The notes beneath the pieces are model-generated. The model was not told where the DNA came from. It did not search any database and saw nothing but the letters and a program-made list of their open reading frames with translations. A stretch of DNA of 64,000 nucleotides from Rhodoferax sp. GTDB lineage: Bacteria > Pseudomonadota > Gammaproteobacteria > Burkholderiales > Burkholderiaceae_C. Position numbers and translations under genes: made by a program. This document shows positions 1 to 10,261 of the stretch, piece after piece. Location of the stretch: contig SSFF01000008.1 of the NCBI GenBank assembly GCA_008015235.1, positions 44,713-108,712 of the forward strand. Reading direction: 5' to 3'. Positions within the stretch are counted from its first letter, which is position 1. Each line of letters begins with the position of its first letter.

Positions 1-1913
1 CCGGACGGGACGATGAAGCACTCACCGGGTTGGAGCTTGTCGCGTTGTGCCAGGGCCTCTTCAAAGGAAGGGGCGGTGTAGCAGCCATGCAGCCACTCGG
101 TCAGCACAGCACGAAGGCCGGCGTCGTTGACGCGCAGCAGCTCACTCATGCGCGGCCACGGTGCGGCCGGTTCGCTGGGAGCCGCTGGTGGTGCACTGAA
201 AAAGGCCAGCTTAGCCGGAGGCACATCGTTGGCAAAGGCGCGCAGGGTTTCCAGGCGCGACACCTCCAGGGCGCCCAGACGCTCACGCAATGCACTTTCC
301 AAGGCCGTTTCCCAACCTGGCTCGATGTGGATACGGGTCCACAGGCTTTGCAGGCCGTCGAGCCCGTGCTTGGCCAGCCAGGGCGTGAGCTTGCCGTCGG
401 TCTTGACGCGTTCCTGCAAGGCCTTGAGAGCATCGATGCGGGCTGACAGGGCCGACAGCTTGGCGCCTTCGTCGTTGACCACCTGGTGTTGGGCGCGGCG
501 GCTTTCGTCCAGCGCGGGCACTGACTCCTGCAATTCGTGCAGGCGGGCATCCATCACCTCGGCCTGTTCCTTGGCTTCTTCGTGCTCGGCGCTGAGCTGC
601 TGCAGACGGGTTTCGTCCGGCTGGGCCAAGGCGCTGCGGTCGGTATTCAGGCGCTCACGGCGCTGGTTGAGCTGGCGCGACTGCTCGTCGATGCTACGCT
701 GCTCGGCCGCCAGCACCTGGATCTGCTGCTGCACCTGGGTCACGGCCTGGCGCTGGGCGTTGGCGTTGCCCTGGGCCTTGCCCACGGCCTCTTCGAGGTC
801 GGGCAGACGCATGGAGTGTTCTTCGAGCTGGGCCGCCAGCAGCTCAGCTTGCTCGTCCCCGGTCAATGCCAGTTCGGCCAGGCGTTCGGCCTCGGCAATG
901 GCGTCGTCACGGCGCACGGCCCACTGGTCAATCTGTTCCTGCAGCGTGACCAGACGTTGCTCCACGCGCTGGCGCCCTTCGACCACAAAGCGGATTTCGG
1001 CTTCCAGGCGCCCCACGTCGGTGCTGGCCTCGTACAGCAGGCCCTGCGCCTGGTTCACCTGATCGCCGGCCGCATAGTGGGCCTGGCGCACGGTTTCCAG
1101 GTCGGCTTCCACACTGCGCAGGTCGGCCATGCGGGCTTCGAGCGCATTGACGGCCGCCAGACCTTCTGTCTGTATCTTGGCCTGGTCGGCCATGGCCTCG
1201 GCGCGCTTGAGGAACCACTGCTGCTGCTGCTTGCGTGTGGCATCAAACTGCAAGGTGTTGTACTTGGCGGCGACTTCGGCCTGCTTTTCGAGCTTTTCGA
1301 GGTTGGCGTTGAGTTCGCGCAGGATATCTTCCACACGGGTGAGGTTCTCGCGCGTGTCGGACAGGCGGTTTTCGGTTTCGCGGCGGCGTTCCTTGTACTT
1401 GGACACGCCGGCCGCCTCTTCGAGGAACAGGCGCAGCTCTTCGGGCTTGGATTCGATGATGCGCGCAATGGTGCCCTGGCCGATGATGGCGTAGGCCCGT
1501 GGACCCAGGCCGGTGCCGAGGAACACGTCCTGCACATCTCGCCGGCGCACCGGCTGGTTATTCAGAAAGTAGCTGGAGGTACCGTCGCGCGTGAGCACGC
1601 GGCGCACGGCGATTTCGGCAAACTGGCCCCACTGGCCGCCAGCGCGGTGGTCGGCGTTGTCAAACACCAGCTCGACACTGGCGCGGCTGGCCGGTTTGCG
1701 GGTGTTGGAGCCATTGAAGATGACGTCCTGCATGGATTCGCCACGCAGTTCACTGGCCCGGCTTTCCCCCAGCACCCAGCGCACCGCGTCCATGATGTTG
1801 GATTTGCCGCAGCCATTGGGCCCGACCACGCCAATCATCTGGCCTGGGAGCTGGAAATTGGTGGGTTCCGCGAAAGACTTGAACCCGGAAAGCTTGATGG
1901 AATTGAGACGCAC
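1..1913 (-). CDS. smc: Chromosome segregation protein SMC, N-terminal part (runs off window start; GTG start)
   Basis: Minus-strand translation begins VRLNSIKLSGFKSFAEPTNFQLPGQMIGVVGPNGCGKSNIMDAVRWVLGES..., with Walker A GPNGCGKSN, followed by coiled-coil. The supplied ORF track lacks this frame because it is open at the window edge. Confidence 0.93.
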   Translation of the reverse strand, partial: MRLNSIKLSGFKSFAEPTNFQLPGQMIGVVGPNGCGKSNIMDAVRWVLGESRASELRGESMQDVIFNGSNTRKPASRASVELVFDNADHRAGGQWGQFAEIAVRRVLTRDGTSSYFLNNQPVRRRDVQDVFLGTGLGPRAYAIIGQGTIARIIESKPEELRLFLEEAAGVSKYKERRRETENRLSDTRENLTRVEDILRELNANLEKLEKQAEVAAKYNTLQFDATRKQQQQWFLKRAEAMADQAKIQTEGLAAVNALEARMADLRSVEADLETVRQAHYAAGDQVNQAQGLLYEASTDVGRLEAEIRFVVEGRQRVEQRLVTLQEQIDQWAVRRDDAIAEAERLAELALTGDEQAELLAAQLEEHSMRLPDLEEAVGKAQGNANAQRQAVTQVQQQIQVLAAEQRSIDEQSRQLNQRRERLNTDRSALAQPDETRLQQLSAEHEEAKEQAEVMDARLHELQESVPALDESRRAQHQVVNDEGAKLSALSARIDALKALQERVKTDGKLTPWLAKHGLDGLQSLWTRIHIEPGWETALESALRERLGALEVSRLETLRAFANDVPPAKLAFFSAPPAAPSEPAAPWPRMSELLRVNDAGLRAVLTEWLHGCYTAPSFEEALAQRDKLQPGECFIVPS

Positions 1914-2045
1914 GAGCTGGCTGTATAGCGTGAAACAGTGGCTGGCAAAGCCTGCCACCCCACCCCGGACGGGGAAACGGCAATGATACCGTGGTGCACA
2001 GTCGACTCCAACCGGCCGTTTCCCCCAAAAAAGGGCCGCGTACCC

Positions 2046-2432
2046 TTACTTTTTCAGCGCGGCTTCGATCTTGGCCGACAGTGCCGCCAGCGACGGTGGC
2101 TTGACCAGATAACCCGACACCCCCAGAGGCAGCGCCTCACCGACCGTAGACGCACTGGAATCGGCGCTTAGGAAAATGACCTTGGTATTGCTGATCTGGT
2201 TGTTGGGCAAGCCGCGCAACTGGCGTACGAACTCAATACCCCCCACTGGCTGCATGTGCACATCGGTCAATATCAGGTCGGGTTTGAGCTTGATGACCTC
2301 GCGCAAGGCAGTCGCACCGTCATCAAAGGCAAACAGGTCCAATATGCCCAGTCGGCGCAGGCTGTTGAGCACAAAGGTTTGCATGATGGCTTCGTCCTCG
2401 ACCACCACCACGCGTGCCAATCGCAGATCCAT
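2046..2432 (-). CDS. Single-domain response regulator (CheY-like receiver)
   Basis: VVVVEDEAIMQTFVLNSL...DLILTDVHM...KVIFLSAD...GYLVKP: receiver acidic pocket, phospho-Asp and conserved Lys; no output domain. Confidence 0.9.
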   Translation of the reverse strand: MDLRLARVVVVEDEAIMQTFVLNSLRRLGILDLFAFDDGATALREVIKLKPDLILTDVHMQPVGGIEFVRQLRGLPNNQISNTKVIFLSADSSASTVGEALPLGVSGYLVKPPSLAALSAKIEAALKK

Positions 2433-2462
2433 GTTTACTCCCAGTTGCTTCGTCCGTCTTGT

Positions 2463-2819
2463 TCAAACCATGTGGGCGTCGATTTCTGCCTGCAACTTCT
2501 GCAACTTGGGTTCCAGCAGAGCGTAGGCCGCACTGATGTCAGCAGCACTGCCAGCCTTGCTGATCTGCTCCACCGATGCCACATGCGCACACAGCGGCTC
2601 AGTGCAGAAAATGGGAATAAAACCTTTGATCGCATGCAGCAGACGGTTCGCCCCTTTAACATCGCCTTGGGACAGCAACTGGCGGATCTGTGGAAGATCG
2701 CGATCCAGGCTGGCTTGCAACATGTCCAGCATTTCATGCAGTGCTGCTACGTCTCCGATCTGCTCCAAGGCGCGGTCGACATCCAGAAACTCAAACTCCT
2801 GCATCCCGGCACTGGTCAT
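2463..2819 (-). CDS. Histidine phosphotransfer (HPt) domain protein
   Basis: Start MTSAGMQEFEFLDVDRALEQIGD; HPt motif LLHAIKGFIPIF (H-x-I-K-G). The annotated ORF (to 2921) is longer, but this internal ATG fits the domain. Confidence 0.78.
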   Translation of the reverse strand: MTSAGMQEFEFLDVDRALEQIGDVAALHEMLDMLQASLDRDLPQIRQLLSQGDVKGANRLLHAIKGFIPIFCTEPLCAHVASVEQISKAGSAADISAAYALLEPKLQKLQAEIDAHMV

Positions 2820-2911
2820 TATGGTCCCTCCTGATGGTCGGTGCCGCGGGCGGCCACCGTAAACAGCATTCAAGCCGAAGTGTACTGTTGGCTGACGGAT
2901 AATTCCGCCCC

Positions 2912-4126
2912 ATGAATCCAAATTTGTCGCGCCTGCAGGCCTACCCGTTTGAACGCCTGCGCCAGCTGTTCTCCGACGTCACCCCCAACCCGGCCCATCG
3001 CCCCATCAGCCTCGGGATTGGAGAACCCCGACACGCCACCCCGGAACTAATCAAGACCGCCTACTGCAATGCCATCATGGGTTCAGACGGCGCCCTGGCC
3101 AGCTACCCGGCCACAGCCGCCATCCCCGCCCTGCGCGAGTCCATGGCGCGCTGGATGGCACGGCGCTATGGTGTGGATGTGAACCCTGGCACCCAGATCC
3201 TGCCAGTCAATGGTTCGCGTGAAGCCTTGTTTGCCTTTGCGCAAACGGTCATTGATCCAAGCAAAACGCCCGACCAGGTGCCCCAGGTGGTGTGTCCGAA
3301 TCCGTTCTACCAGATTTACGAAGGCGCGGCCTTGCTGGCCGGGGCCCAGCCGTATTTCGCCCCGTCCCTGCCCGAGCGCAATTTCGCCGTGGATTGGGAC
3401 AGCGTGCCCGAGGACGTCTGGTCCCGGACCCAGCTGCTGTATGTGTGTTCGCCCGGCAACCCGGCCGGCGCCGTGATGCCACAGGCCGAATGGGACAAGC
3501 TGTTTGCCCTGAGCGACCGCTTCGGCTTTGTCATCGCATCGGACGAATGCTACAGCGAGATCTATTTCCGTCCCGAAGCGCCACTGGGTGCCTTGCAGGC
3601 CTGCGTGGCCGCGGGTCGCCCCGATTTCCGCAATGTGCTGGTGTTCACCAGCCTGTCCAAGCGCAGCAATGTGCCGGGCATGCGCAGCGGCTTCTGCGCA
3701 GGCGATGCCGCGCTGGTGAAGCAGTTCCTGCTGTACCGCACCTACCATGGCAGCGCCATGAGCCCGGTGGTGCAAGCCGCCAGCATCGCAGCCTGGGACG
3801 ATGAAGCCCATGTGGTTGAAAACCGGCGCCTGTACCAGGAGAAGTTTGCCCGCGTCACACCCATCCTGTCCGATGTGATGGACGTGAAACTGCCCGACGC
3901 CGGTTTCTACCTGTGGGCCGGTGGCCAGGGCAGCGACACTGCCTTTGCCCGCGACCTGCTGGCTCAATACAATGTGACCGTCTTGCCCGGCAGCTACCTG
4001 GCCCGCGAAGCCCATGGGCACAACCCGGGGGCAGGCCGCATCCGCATGGCCCTGGTGGCCGAAACCGAAGAGTGCGTCGAAGCCGCACAGCGGATTCGCG
4101 AATTCGTCCTCCAGCGCCGCACCTGA
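2912..4126 (+). CDS. dapC: Succinyldiaminopimelate transaminase (class I aminotransferase)
   Basis: PLP fold with SLSKRSNVPGMRSGF; directly upstream of dapD. Confidence 0.9.
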   Translation: MNPNLSRLQAYPFERLRQLFSDVTPNPAHRPISLGIGEPRHATPELIKTAYCNAIMGSDGALASYPATAAIPALRESMARWMARRYGVDVNPGTQILPVNGSREALFAFAQTVIDPSKTPDQVPQVVCPNPFYQIYEGAALLAGAQPYFAPSLPERNFAVDWDSVPEDVWSRTQLLYVCSPGNPAGAVMPQAEWDKLFALSDRFGFVIASDECYSEIYFRPEAPLGALQACVAAGRPDFRNVLVFTSLSKRSNVPGMRSGFCAGDAALVKQFLLYRTYHGSAMSPVVQAASIAAWDDEAHVVENRRLYQEKFARVTPILSDVMDVKLPDAGFYLWAGGQGSDTAFARDLLAQYNVTVLPGSYLAREAHGHNPGAGRIRMALVAETEECVEAAQRIREFVLQRRT

Positions 4127-4149
4127 TTTTTTTACTCTCCTGAACGACC

Positions 4150-4974
4150 ATGACCCAACAACTGCAAAGCATTCTCGACAACGCCTGGGAAAACCGCGCC
4201 AACATCTCCGCCAAGTCAGCCCCGGCCGAAGTGGTGCAAGCTGTGGAACACGTGCTCGACAGCCTGAACAACGGCAGCCTGCGTGTGGCCACGCGCGAGG
4301 GCGTGGGCCAGTGGACCACCCACCAGTGGATCAAGAAAGCCGTGCTGCTGTCCTTCCGCCTCAAGGACAACGAAATCATCCAGGCCGGTGACCTGGGCTT
4401 CTACGACAAGGTGCCGACCAAGTTTGCCGGCATGAACGAAGAAGCCATGCGCGCCACCGGCGTGCGCGTAGTGCCCCCGGCCGTGGCCCGCCGTGGCAGT
4501 TTTCTCGCCAAGGGTGTCATCCTGATGCCTTCCTACGTGAATATCGGTGCCTATGTGGACGAAGGCACCATGGTGGACACTTGGGCCACCGTCGGTTCCT
4601 GCGCCCAGATTGGCAAGAACGTGCACCTGAGCGGTGGCGTCGGCATTGGCGGCGTGCTGGAGCCCATGCAGGCGGGCCCCACCATCATCGAAGACAACTG
4701 CTTCATCGGCGCGCGCTCCGAAGTGGTCGAAGGCGTCGTCGTCGAGGAAAACTCGGTCATCTCCATGGGCGTGTACATCGGCCAGAGCACCCCGATCTAC
4801 GACCGCGCCAGCGACTCCGTCAGCTACGGTCGCGTACCGGCCGGCTCGGTGGTCATCAGCGGCAGCCTGCCCAAGGATGGTGGCAAGTACAACCTGTACG
4901 CTGCCGTCATCGTCAAGCGTGTCGATGCGCAAACGCGTGCAAAGACCTCGCTCAACGACCTGCTGCGCGACTGA
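4150..4974 (+). CDS. dapD: 2,3,4,5-tetrahydropyridine-2,6-dicarboxylate N-succinyltransferase
   Basis: 274 aa with left-handed beta-helix hexapeptides; [48 protein letters not shown]. Confidence 0.97.
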   Translation: MTQQLQSILDNAWENRANISAKSAPAEVVQAVEHVLDSLNNGSLRVATREGVGQWTTHQWIKKAVLLSFRLKDNEIIQAGDLGFYDKVPTKFAGMNEEAMRATGVRVVPPAVARRGSFLAKGVILMPSYVNIGAYVDEGTMVDTWATVGSCAQIGKNVHLSGGVGIGGVLEPMQAGPTIIEDNCFIGARSEVVEGVVVEENSVISMGVYIGQSTPIYDRASDSVSYGRVPAGSVVISGSLPKDGGKYNLYAAVIVKRVDAQTRAKTSLNDLLRD

Positions 4975-5002
4975 AGCAATCCACTCCACCAAGAGGTACA
5001 CG

Positions 5003-6172
5003 ATGAGCACTACGCCGCCCCCCGCCTCGGGAACCATGGAGCGCATCCTGCGCTTGATGGCCGAAAAGAAAGCTTCGGACGTGTATCTCTCGGCCCACGC
5101 GCCGGCCATGATCCGCATCAATGGCCAGTGCGTGCCCATCAACAGCCAGATACTGCCTTTCGATGCACCCCGCAACCTGATTGCGGAAGTGCTGCCGCGC
5201 GAAAAGTTGGAAGAGTTCGAGCGCACGGGCGAGCTGAACATGGGCTTTGGCTTGGCGGGTGTGGGGCGTTTCCGCCTGAGCGCCATGCGCCAGCGCGGCT
5301 CCATGGCCGTGGTTATCCGCTTCATTGCCGTGGAAGTGCCCCCCCTGTCCAGCCTGGGGGTGCCCCCCGTGCTGACCGACCTGATCATGGAAAAGCGCGG
5401 GCTGATCCTGATGGTGGGCTCCACCGGTGCGGGCAAGAGCACCACGCTGGCGTCGATGATCGACCACCGAAACGAGAACATGTCCGGGCACATCCTCACC
5501 ATCGAGGACCCGGTGGAGTTTTTGTTCAAGAACAAGCGCTGCATCGTGAACCAGCGCGAAGTCGGCACCGATACCGATTCGCTGGAAGTCGCGCTCAAGA
5601 ACGCCCTGCGCCAAGCGCCCGATGTGATCCTGATCGGTGAAATCCGCGACCGCGAAACCATGTCGGCCGCGCTGGCCTATGCCCAGTCGGGCCACCTCTG
5701 CCTGGCTACCATGCACGCCAACAACAGCTACCAGGCGCTGAACCGCATCCTGAGCTTCTATCCGGTGGAAGTGCGCCCCACCATGCTGGGTGACCTGGCT
5801 GCAGCGCTCAAGTCCATCGTGTCGCAGCGCTTGCTGCGCACCCAGACCGGGGCCCGCACCCCGGCCGTGGAAGTGCTGCTGAACACCAAGCTGGTCGCCG
5901 ACTTCATCGAAAAAGGCGATTTCTCCAGCGTCAAGGAAGCCATGGAAAAAGCCATGGCCGAGGGCTCGCAGTCTTTCGAATACGACATCGCCCGCCTGAT
6001 TGCCGACGGCATTGTCGACCGCAAGGAAGGCATGGCGCACTCCGACTCCCCCACCAATCTCCAGTGGCGCCTGCAAAACGACTTCAACCGCGCCACCGCC
6101 AAGCCCGTGGCTGCGGCGGAAGAGGAAGAAGGCGCATCGTTTACCGAAATCACGCTGGACGTGAAAAACTGA
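5003..6172 (+). CDS. pilU: PilT/PilU-type twitching motility retraction ATPase
   Basis: Internal ATG of ORF 4634..6172; Walker [11 protein letters not shown], Asp box TIEDPVEF, Walker [11 protein letters not shown]. Confidence 0.85.
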   Translation: MSTTPPPASGTMERILRLMAEKKASDVYLSAHAPAMIRINGQCVPINSQILPFDAPRNLIAEVLPREKLEEFERTGELNMGFGLAGVGRFRLSAMRQRGSMAVVIRFIAVEVPPLSSLGVPPVLTDLIMEKRGLILMVGSTGAGKSTTLASMIDHRNENMSGHILTIEDPVEFLFKNKRCIVNQREVGTDTDSLEVALKNALRQAPDVILIGEIRDRETMSAALAYAQSGHLCLATMHANNSYQALNRILSFYPVEVRPTMLGDLAAALKSIVSQRLLRTQTGARTPAVEVLLNTKLVADFIEKGDFSSVKEAMEKAMAEGSQSFEYDIARLIADGIVDRKEGMAHSDSPTNLQWRLQNDFNRATAKPVAAAEEEEGASFTEITLDVKN

Positions 6173-6176
6173 AAGC

Positions 6177-7388
6177 ATGAACACTTTGCGCCTGGCCGAG
6201 GAGCTGATCTCCCGCGCCTCCATCACCCCCCTGGACGCCGGATGCCAGGAGTTGCTGGCCCAACGCCTGGCCCGGCTCGGCTTCGCTTGCGAGTCCCTGC
6301 CCAGTGGTCCGGACAGCTTCCGGGTCAGCAATTTATGGGCAAAATGGCATCCAGCCCGCTTAGATATTGCGCAAACAGCTAGCAAAAGCATAGCAAATCC
6401 AGATTCCGAACTGCCCGTGGTGGTGTTTGCCGGGCACACCGACGTGGTGCCCACCGGTCCGATGGAGCAGTGGGCCAGTGACCCGTTCACCCCCACCCAC
6501 CGCGATGGCCGCCTCTATGGCCGTGGCGCCAGCGACATGAAGACCTCCATTGCCGCCTTTGTCGTGGCCGTGGAAGAGTTTCTGGCCCAGCACCCGGCGC
6601 CGAACATCCGCATCGCATTCCTGCTGACCAGCGACGAGGAAGGCCCGGCCGTGGACGGCACCGTGGTGGTGTGCAAGGAGCTGGCCGCGCGTGGCCAGAA
6701 GCTCGACTACTGCATCGTCGGTGAGCCGACCTCGGTGAAACGCACCGGCGACATGATCAAGAACGGCCGTCGTGGCACCATGAGCGGCAAGCTGACGGTC
6801 AAGGGGCTGCAAGGCCACATTGCCTACCCGCACCTGGCCAAGAACCCGATCCACCTGCTTGCCCCAGCACTGGCCGACCTGGTGCAGGTGGAATGGGACC
6901 AGGGCAATGACTTCTTTCCGCCGACCACCTGGCAGGTGAGCAACTACCACGCCGGTACCGGTGCCAGCAATGTCATTCCCGGGCAGGCTGTCATCGATTT
7001 CAATTTCCGCTTCTCGACCGAGTCCAAGCCCGAGTCGCTGCAGCAGCGCCTGTGCGCCGTGCTGGACAAGCACCAGCTCGACTACCAGCTCGACTGGACC
7101 ATCGGCGGCCTGCCCTTCCTGACGCGTCCCGGGCCACTGGTGGAAGCGGTGCGTGAAGCCATCCGTGCGGAAACCGGGCTGGAGACTGAGCTATCCACGT
7201 CGGGCGGCACCAGCGACGCGCGCTTCATCGCCCAGATGTGCCCCCAGGTGATTGAACTGGGCCCGCCGAATGCAACAATCCACCAGGTCAACGAGCACAT
7301 TGCCGTGCACGACATCGAGCCACTGAAAAACATCTACCGCCGCACGCTGGAACGCCTGCACGCGGCCCACGCCCCCAAGGCCCCATGA
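6177..7388 (+). CDS. dapE: Succinyl-diaminopimelate desuccinylase, with an unusual N-terminal insertion
   Basis: [51 protein letters not shown]; about 20 extra residues after SNLWA. Confidence 0.95.
   Translation: MNTLRLAEELISRASITPLDAGCQELLAQRLARLGFACESLPSGPDSFRVSNLWAKWHPARLDIAQTASKSIANPDSELPVVVFAGHTDVVPTGPMEQWASDPFTPTHRDGRLYGRGASDMKTSIAAFVVAVEEFLAQHPAPNIRIAFLLTSDEEGPAVDGTVVVCKELAARGQKLDYCIVGEPTSVKRTGDMIKNGRRGTMSGKLTVKGLQGHIAYPHLAKNPIHLLAPALADLVQVEWDQGNDFFPPTTWQVSNYHAGTGASNVIPGQAVIDFNFRFSTESKPESLQQRLCAVLDKHQLDYQLDWTIGGLPFLTRPGPLVEAVREAIRAETGLETELSTSGGTSDARFIAQMCPQVIELGPPNATIHQVNEHIAVHDIEPLKNIYRRTLERLHAAHAPKAP
6337..6399 (+). repeat. Copy of degenerate interspersed repeat lying within dapE (R1)
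   Basis: GGGCAAAATGGCATCCAGCCCGCTTAGATATTGCGCAAACAGCTAGCAAAAGCATAGCAAAT matches the intergenic copies at 56611 (GCCCGCGTGGATATTGCGCAAGTAGCTGC...ATAGCAA) and 60955. Confidence 0.65.
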
Positions 7389-8293
7389 AGCTGCGCGAAC
7401 TCATTGAAGACGGCGCACGCCGGTTCGAGACTGCGGGCTTGTCTTTTGGTCACGGCACCACCAATGCCTTTGACGAAGCGGCCTGGCTCACACTCTGGAA
7501 GCTCGGTCTGCCGCTCGACACCGCGCTCGACGACGCCCCCGATTCTCAGGCTAATCGACCGCTATCCCCCGAAGACATTGCGCAGGTAGCTACACTTTTT
7601 GAAGCACGAATCAGCTCGCGCAAGCCTGCCGCCTACCTTACGCGCGAAGCCTGGCTGCAAGGGTTTTCCTTTTACGTGGACGAACGCAGCATCGTGCCGC
7701 GTTCACTGATTGCCGAGCTGCTGGTGGACGGCAGCATCGACTACTGGCTCTCGGAGTCCACACACAAAATACTCGACCTGTGCACTGGCAATGGCAGCCT
7801 GGGGCTGATCGCAGCACATGTCTACCCCGACGTGCAGGTGCTGGGCGCCGACCTTTCGCCCGAGGCACTGGCAGTGGCCAAAATCAACATTGAGCGCCAC
7901 GGCATGCAGGAGCGCATGCAACTGGTGCAGTCGGACGGCCTGAGCGCTCCCGCGCTGCAAGCGGCGGGGCCATTCGATCTGATTGTGTGCAACCCACCCT
8001 ACGTCAACGCCGACAGCATGGCCGCCCTGCCGCCCGAATACCGGGCCGAGCCCTTCATGGCGCTCGATGGCAACCACCATGGCAGCTCCGATGGCATGGA
8101 CTTTGTGCGTGACCTGTTCCAAACCGTGGCCCAGCACATGAGTCCGCACGCCGTGCTGGTGCTGGAAATCGGCCACGAACGTGCTTTCTTTGAAGCAGCT
8201 TTTTCCCAACTCCATGCCGTCTGGCTCGATACCAGTGCCGGCGCCGATCAGGTGCTGCTGCTGACCAGGGACGCCCTCCTCTCCTTCCAATGA
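7385..8293 (+). CDS. prmB: 50S ribosomal protein L3 N(5)-glutamine methyltransferase
   Basis: [22 protein letters not shown] motif; [28 protein letters not shown] overlap with dapE. Confidence 0.92.
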   Translation: MKLRELIEDGARRFETAGLSFGHGTTNAFDEAAWLTLWKLGLPLDTALDDAPDSQANRPLSPEDIAQVATLFEARISSRKPAAYLTREAWLQGFSFYVDERSIVPRSLIAELLVDGSIDYWLSESTHKILDLCTGNGSLGLIAAHVYPDVQVLGADLSPEALAVAKINIERHGMQERMQLVQSDGLSAPALQAAGPFDLIVCNPPYVNADSMAALPPEYRAEPFMALDGNHHGSSDGMDFVRDLFQTVAQHMSPHAVLVLEIGHERAFFEAAFSQLHAVWLDTSAGADQVLLLTRDALLSFQ

Positions 8294-10251
8294 TTACTTT
8301 GAAAAATGTGACCTTGCGCCGCGGCGTCAAGGTCTTGCTCGATGGCGCCAGTGTGACCCTGAACCCCGGTGAAAAGGTCGGCTTGGTGGGCCGCAACGGT
8401 GCCGGCAAGTCCTCCCTGTTCGCCTTGCTCAACGGCAACCTGCACGAAGACAGCGGCGAATACTTCATCCCGGCCCAGTGGCGCATGGGCCAGGTGGCCC
8501 AGGACATGCCCGAAACCGAGCAAGGCGCCACCGATTTCGTAGTCGAAGGCGATACCGTGCTGCAGGAAGCCCGCGCCGAAGTGGCGGCTGCCGAGGCCAC
8601 CGACGACTACAACCGCATGGCCCACGCCTACACCGCCTTGCACGATGCCGGCGAGCACGACGCTGCCGCCCGCGCCCAGGCCCTGATCCTGGGCCTGGGT
8701 TTCAAGGTCAGCGAGCTCAACAACCCGGTCAACAGCTTTTCCGGCGGCTGGCGTATGCGCCTGCAGTTGGCGCGCGCGCTGATGTGCCCCAGCGACCTGC
8801 TGCTGCTGGACGAACCCACCAACCACTTGGACTTGGACGCCCTGGTCTGGCTGGAGGCCTGGTTGCGCAAGTACGAAGGCACCATGCTGGTCATCAGCCA
8901 TGACCGCGAGTTCCTGGACGCGGTGACCACTGTGACGCTGCACATCGACGCCGGCAAGCTGGTGCGCTACGGCGGCAACTACAGCAAGTTCGAAGACCTG
9001 CGCGCCGAGCAGATGGAACTGCAACAAGCCGCCTTTGCCAAGCAGCAGGAAAAGATTGCCCACCTGCAGAAGTTCATCGCCCGCTTCAAGGCCAAGGCCA
9101 GCAAGGCCAAACAGGCACAGAGCCGGGTCAAGGCCCTGGACCGCATGGAGAAGATTGCCCCACTGCTGTCCGAAGCCGATTTCACCTTCGAGTTCAAGGA
9201 ACCGGCCAACCTGCCCAACCCCATGCTGTCGATGAGCGGCATCAGCGTGGGCTACCCGGCACCGGAAGGCGCCCCGGCCGGAACGCCGCCCACCACCATC
9301 GTGCGCAACATCAGCAAGTCGGTGCTGGCAGGACAGCGCATCGGCATTTTGGGGGCCAACGGCCAGGGCAAGTCCACGCTGGTCAAGACCATTGCCCGTG
9401 ACCTGGCCGTGTTGGAGGGCGAGATCACCGAAGGCAAGGGCCTGAACATCGGCTACTTCGCCCAGCAGGAACTCGACGTGCTGCGCCCGGCCGACAACCC
9501 GCTGGAACACATGATCCGCCTGGTCAAGGACATGACGGCGGCGGGCAAGATCGCGGGACAACAGACCCGCGAGCAGGATCTGCGCAGCTTCCTCGGTACC
9601 TTCAACTTCAGCGGCGACATGGTCAAACAGGCCGTGGGCAGCATGAGCGGTGGCGAAAAAGCGCGGCTGGTCCTGTGCATGCTGGTGTGGCAGCGCCCCA
9701 ACCTGCTGCTGATGGACGAGCCCACCAACCACCTGGATCTGGCCACACGCGAGGCGCTGTCCATGGCGCTCAACGAATTCGAAGGTACGGTGATGTTGGT
9801 GAGCCACGACCGTGCCCTGTTGCGTGCGGTGTGTGACGAGTTCTGGATGGTGTCACGCGGCGGCGTGGCCCCCTTCGATGGCGACCTAGACGACTACCAG
9901 CGTTACCTGCTGGACGAGGCCAAGCGCCAGCGCGAAGAGGCCAAGGAAGCCGTGAAATCCGCAGCGAAGGAAGAGGCTGCCGCTGCGGTGCAGACTGCGA
10001 AGGCTGCTCCCCCTCCGGCGGCCGCCAAAGCCAAGGGCAACACCTCGCCGAAGCTGAAGAAAGAGCTGCAGGAAGTGGAAGCGCGCATGGCGTTGCTCAA
10101 CACCCAGGGCTCGGCATTGGAAGGCCAGCTCGCCACCAACACCCATCCACAGGAAATCGCCGAGATTGGCCGCCAACTGAAGGCCGTGACCGACGAGCTG
10201 GCCACCCTGGAAGACCGCTGGCTGAACCTGAGCGAACAGATCGGCGGATAA
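8290..10251 (+). CDS. ABC-F family ATP-binding protein (YheS/Uup-like)
   Basis: Two nucleotide-binding domains (GRNGAGKSSL, GANGQGKSTL), LSGGW/MSGGE signatures, DEPTNHLDL twice, charged linker and C-terminal coiled coil. Confidence 0.92.
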   Translation: MITLKNVTLRRGVKVLLDGASVTLNPGEKVGLVGRNGAGKSSLFALLNGNLHEDSGEYFIPAQWRMGQVAQDMPETEQGATDFVVEGDTVLQEARAEVAAAEATDDYNRMAHAYTALHDAGEHDAAARAQALILGLGFKVSELNNPVNSFSGGWRMRLQLARALMCPSDLLLLDEPTNHLDLDALVWLEAWLRKYEGTMLVISHDREFLDAVTTVTLHIDAGKLVRYGGNYSKFEDLRAEQMELQQAAFAKQQEKIAHLQKFIARFKAKASKAKQAQSRVKALDRMEKIAPLLSEADFTFEFKEPANLPNPMLSMSGISVGYPAPEGAPAGTPPTTIVRNISKSVLAGQRIGILGANGQGKSTLVKTIARDLAVLEGEITEGKGLNIGYFAQQELDVLRPADNPLEHMIRLVKDMTAAGKIAGQQTREQDLRSFLGTFNFSGDMVKQAVGSMSGGEKARLVLCMLVWQRPNLLLMDEPTNHLDLATREALSMALNEFEGTVMLVSHDRALLRAVCDEFWMVSRGGVAPFDGDLDDYQRYLLDEAKRQREEAKEAVKSAAKEEAAAAVQTAKAAPPPAAAKAKGNTSPKLKKELQEVEARMALLNTQGSALEGQLATNTHPQEIAEIGRQLKAVTDELATLEDRWLNLSEQIGG

Positions 10252-10261
10252 ATCCCTGCGT

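Noticed and set aside
537-1928. 463-aa plus-strand ORF over the smc locus
   Set aside because: Antisense to the SMC reading frame, which extends past the window edge and so is missing from the ORF track.
4216-5661. 481-aa minus-strand ORF across dapD and the pilU-like gene
   Set aside because: Crosses two well-supported sense genes; antisense artefact.
9960-10060. Low-complexity Lys/Ala/Glu-rich segment in the ABC-F gene
   Set aside because: Expected linker before the C-terminal coiled coil in this family.
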